NCBI GenBank assembly: GCA_020852035.1
Contig: JADZBR010000261.1
Location: 1 to 11,276, forward strand
DNA: 11,276 bases
Direction of reading: 5' to 3'
DNA from: Caulobacteraceae bacterium
Lineage (GTDB): Bacteria > Pseudomonadota > Alphaproteobacteria > Caulobacterales > Caulobacteraceae
Shown here piece after piece: positions 9,883-11,276 of the stretch. The translations under genes and the position numbers were made by a program. The notes below the pieces were generated by a model that worked only from the letters and a program-made list of their open reading frames with translations, was not told the origin of the DNA and did no database searches. Within the stretch, counting starts at the first letter, position 1; each line of letters starts with the position of its first letter.

Positions 9883-11109
9883 ATGGATCGCCGAATCTTC
9901 CTCAGCCTCGCCCTCGCCGGCTGCGCCACCCCTCCGATGCGCGCGGCGGTGGCCCAGGAGCCCGGAACCGCCCCGCCGCCGGCCGCGGCCGAGTTCTACC
10001 TGTGGCTCTCCGACTTCCGCGGCAAGGCGCTGGCCGCCGGCCTGCCGCCCCGGGTGGTGGACCGCGAGCTGAACGGCCTGACGCCCAACCCGCGCATCGT
10101 CCAGCTGGACGGCGCCCAGCCGGAGTTCTCCAAGCCGATCGGCGACTACATCAAGGGCCAGTTCAGCGAAGCGCGGCTGGCGCAGGGCCGCCGGTTCCGC
10201 ACCGAATTGACCTTCCTGCCCGGTGTCGAACAGCGCTTCGGCGTCAACCGCGACATCCTGCTGGCCATCTGGGCGATGGAATCGGCCTTCGGCGCGATCC
10301 AGGGCGACTTCGACGTGGTGCGCTCGATGGCCACGCTCGCCGCCGACGGCCGGCGACGGGCCTGGGCCGAGGGCCAGCTGATCGCGGCGCTGAAGATCCT
10401 CGCCGCCGGCGACATCTCCCGCGAGAAGCTGAAGGGCTCGTGGGCCGGGGCGATGGGCCAGACGCAGTTCTTTCCGCAGACCTACCTCGACCGCGCGGTC
10501 GACGCCGACGGCGACGGCCACATCGACATCTGGGCTTCCCGCGCCGACGCCCTCGGCTCGGCGGCCAACCTGCTGTCGGCCAGCGGCTGGGAGCGGGGCG
10601 GCGACTGGGCGCGCGAGGTGATCCTGCCGGCGCGCTTCGACTACGGCCTGACCGAAGGCCCCCGCTGGCGGCCGGACGCCTGGGAAGGGCGCGGCGTGCG
10701 GCGCGCCGACGGCCGGCCGTGGATCGCCACCCAGGCCTCGGCCGAGGCCCAGCTGGTCGTCCCGATGGGCGCCAGGGGGCCGGCGTTCCTCCTGTTCCCC
10801 AACCACTTCGTGATCCGCAAGTACAACAACTCCCTGGCCTACGCCCTGGCCATCGGGATGCTGGCCGACGCCTTCCTCGGCCGGCCGGGAATCGTGCAGG
10901 CCTGGCCCACCGAGCCGCCGATGTCGCTGGCCGACCGCATCGCCGCCCAGCAGGCCTTGGCCCGCGCCGGGTTCGATCCCGGTCAGCCGGACGGGGTGAT
11001 CGGCTCAGGCACCCGCGCGGCCCTGCGCCGCTGGCAGGCGGCGCGGGCGCTGCCGGCGGACGGCTACCTGTCGGCCGAGCTGGTGCGGCGGCTGAAAGCC
11101 GAACCCTAG
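9883..11109 (+). CDS. Lytic murein transglycosylase, MltB-like (GH103) with peptidoglycan-binding tail
   Basis: A 408-residue enzyme that cleaves the glycan strands of peptidoglycan to 1,6-anhydro-muropeptides in the periplasm. The SLT_2/MltB domain spans about 36-340. Catalytic Glu133 lies in AIWAMESAFG (128-137), SWAGAMGQTQFFPQTY at 186-201 forms the substrate groove, and DADGDGHIDIW (207-217) is an EF-hand-like acidic loop as in MltB. A PG_binding_1 domain occupies about 352-405 (AGFDPGQPDGVIGSGTRAAL at 362-381). The N terminus has RRIFL at 3-7, resembling a Tat motif, and then LAGC at 11-14, a lipobox. So it is probably exported and lipid-anchored at Cys14, though the signal is short. ATG 9883 has no real Shine-Dalgarno. 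Its stop overlaps that of the convergent gene within CTAG (11106-11109). Confidence 0.93.
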   Translation: MDRRIFLSLALAGCATPPMRAAVAQEPGTAPPPAAAEFYLWLSDFRGKALAAGLPPRVVDRELNGLTPNPRIVQLDGAQPEFSKPIGDYIKGQFSEARLAQGRRFRTELTFLPGVEQRFGVNRDILLAIWAMESAFGAIQGDFDVVRSMATLAADGRRRAWAEGQLIAALKILAAGDISREKLKGSWAGAMGQTQFFPQTYLDRAVDADGDGHIDIWASRADALGSAANLLSASGWERGGDWAREVILPARFDYGLTEGPRWRPDAWEGRGVRRADGRPWIATQASAEAQLVVPMGARGPAFLLFPNHFVIRKYNNSLAYALAIGMLADAFLGRPGIVQAWPTEPPMSLADRIAAQQALARAGFDPGQPDGVIGSGTRAALRRWQAARALPADGYLSAELVRRLKAEP

Positions 11110-11276
11110 ATCGAAGGCCCCTCGTCACGCCGCTCCAGGGTGGCGCGGATGGTCTCCTCGCGCGGGGCCGGGGCCGGGTCGGCGTTCTTCAGGCGCGGAT
11201 TGAGATAGGCGTAGGCCAAAAGGCCCAGCAGCACCGCCATGTTCAGGAAGAAGGGCGCCGGAGCGACGCGCTCGTA
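11106..11276 (-). CDS. C-terminal fragment of an unidentified membrane protein
   Basis: The last 56 codons of a gene entering from beyond the right edge, ending in TAG at 11106-11108. The fragment begins YERVAPAPFFLNMAVLLG. It has one clear hydrophobic segment (FFLNMAVLLGLLAYAYL, fragment residues 9-25), followed by a polar, charged tail of about 31 residues rich in Pro, Glu and Arg, ending EGPSI. This suggests a membrane protein with a cytoplasmic or periplasmic C-terminal tail. I do not recognise the family. Reading frame, codon use (G/C third positions) and the absence of stops support a real coding end. It is convergent with the transglycosylase and shares a CTAG stop overlap with it. Confidence 0.65.
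   Translation of the reverse strand, partial: YERVAPAPFFLNMAVLLGLLAYAYLNPRLKNADPAPAPREETIRATLERRDEGPSI

Noticed and set aside
9871..10806. A 311-codon minus-strand open frame opposite the transglycosylase
   Set aside because: Antisense to a gene with complete MltB motifs; Arg/Gly-rich with no domain.

Overview
The window is a GC-rich (roughly 70% by eye), gene-dense stretch of an alphaproteobacterial chromosome, most likely Caulobacteraceae (Caulobacter/Phenylobacterium type). The main evidence is a GapR (DUF2312) nucleoid protein and a TacA-like sigma-54 activator lying close together. From memory these are CC_3319 and CC_3315 in C. crescentus. The zinc-free 41-residue L36 and the small aa3-oxidase subunit IV placed beside pntA also fit.

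Layout, left to right. Minus strand, 1-4650: a same-strand series read from right to left. It holds an M3B oligoendopeptidase, a hotdog (PaaI-type) thioesterase whose stop overlaps the start of an alpha/beta hydrolase (ATGA), a small aa3-type cytochrome oxidase subunit IV, and the first 290 codons of the proton-translocating transhydrogenase subunit PntA. Plus strand, 4744-6902: a mazEF toxin-antitoxin pair overlapping by GTGA, with a recognisable promoter and operator-like dyad, then tacA. Minus strand, 8074-6899: gapR, a highly basic 102-residue unknown protein coupled to it by a GTGA overlap, then a second and different AbrB/MazF-type toxin-antitoxin pair that meets tacA tail to tail with overlapping stop codons. 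Plus strand, 8193-8768: folE (GTP cyclohydrolase I). A 232-bp intergenic spacer (8769-9000) holds two nested inverted pairs of hairpin repeats. Minus strand, 9736-9001: rpmJ (L36, zinc-free type) followed 7 nt later by a HAD-family phosphatase. Plus strand, 9883-11109: an MltB-like lytic transglycosylase with a peptidoglycan-binding tail. It meets the 3' end of an unidentified membrane protein that runs off the window.

Most of this is ordinary core genome. The parts worth a second look are: (i) the regulatory neighbourhood of tacA, where the only two TTAA tetranucleotides I could find in the window form the outer arms of one dyad between mazF and tacA, matching CtrA half-sites; (ii) tacA and gapR, two cell-cycle/chromosome genes, interleaved with two unrelated MazF-type modules; (iii) the unknown basic protein translationally coupled to gapR; (iv) a hairpin repeat family in the folE spacer with compensatory stem changes; and (v) a GC hairpin followed by a short T run in the rpmJ leader. 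I see no CRISPR array, tRNA, rRNA, insertion sequence or phage gene.
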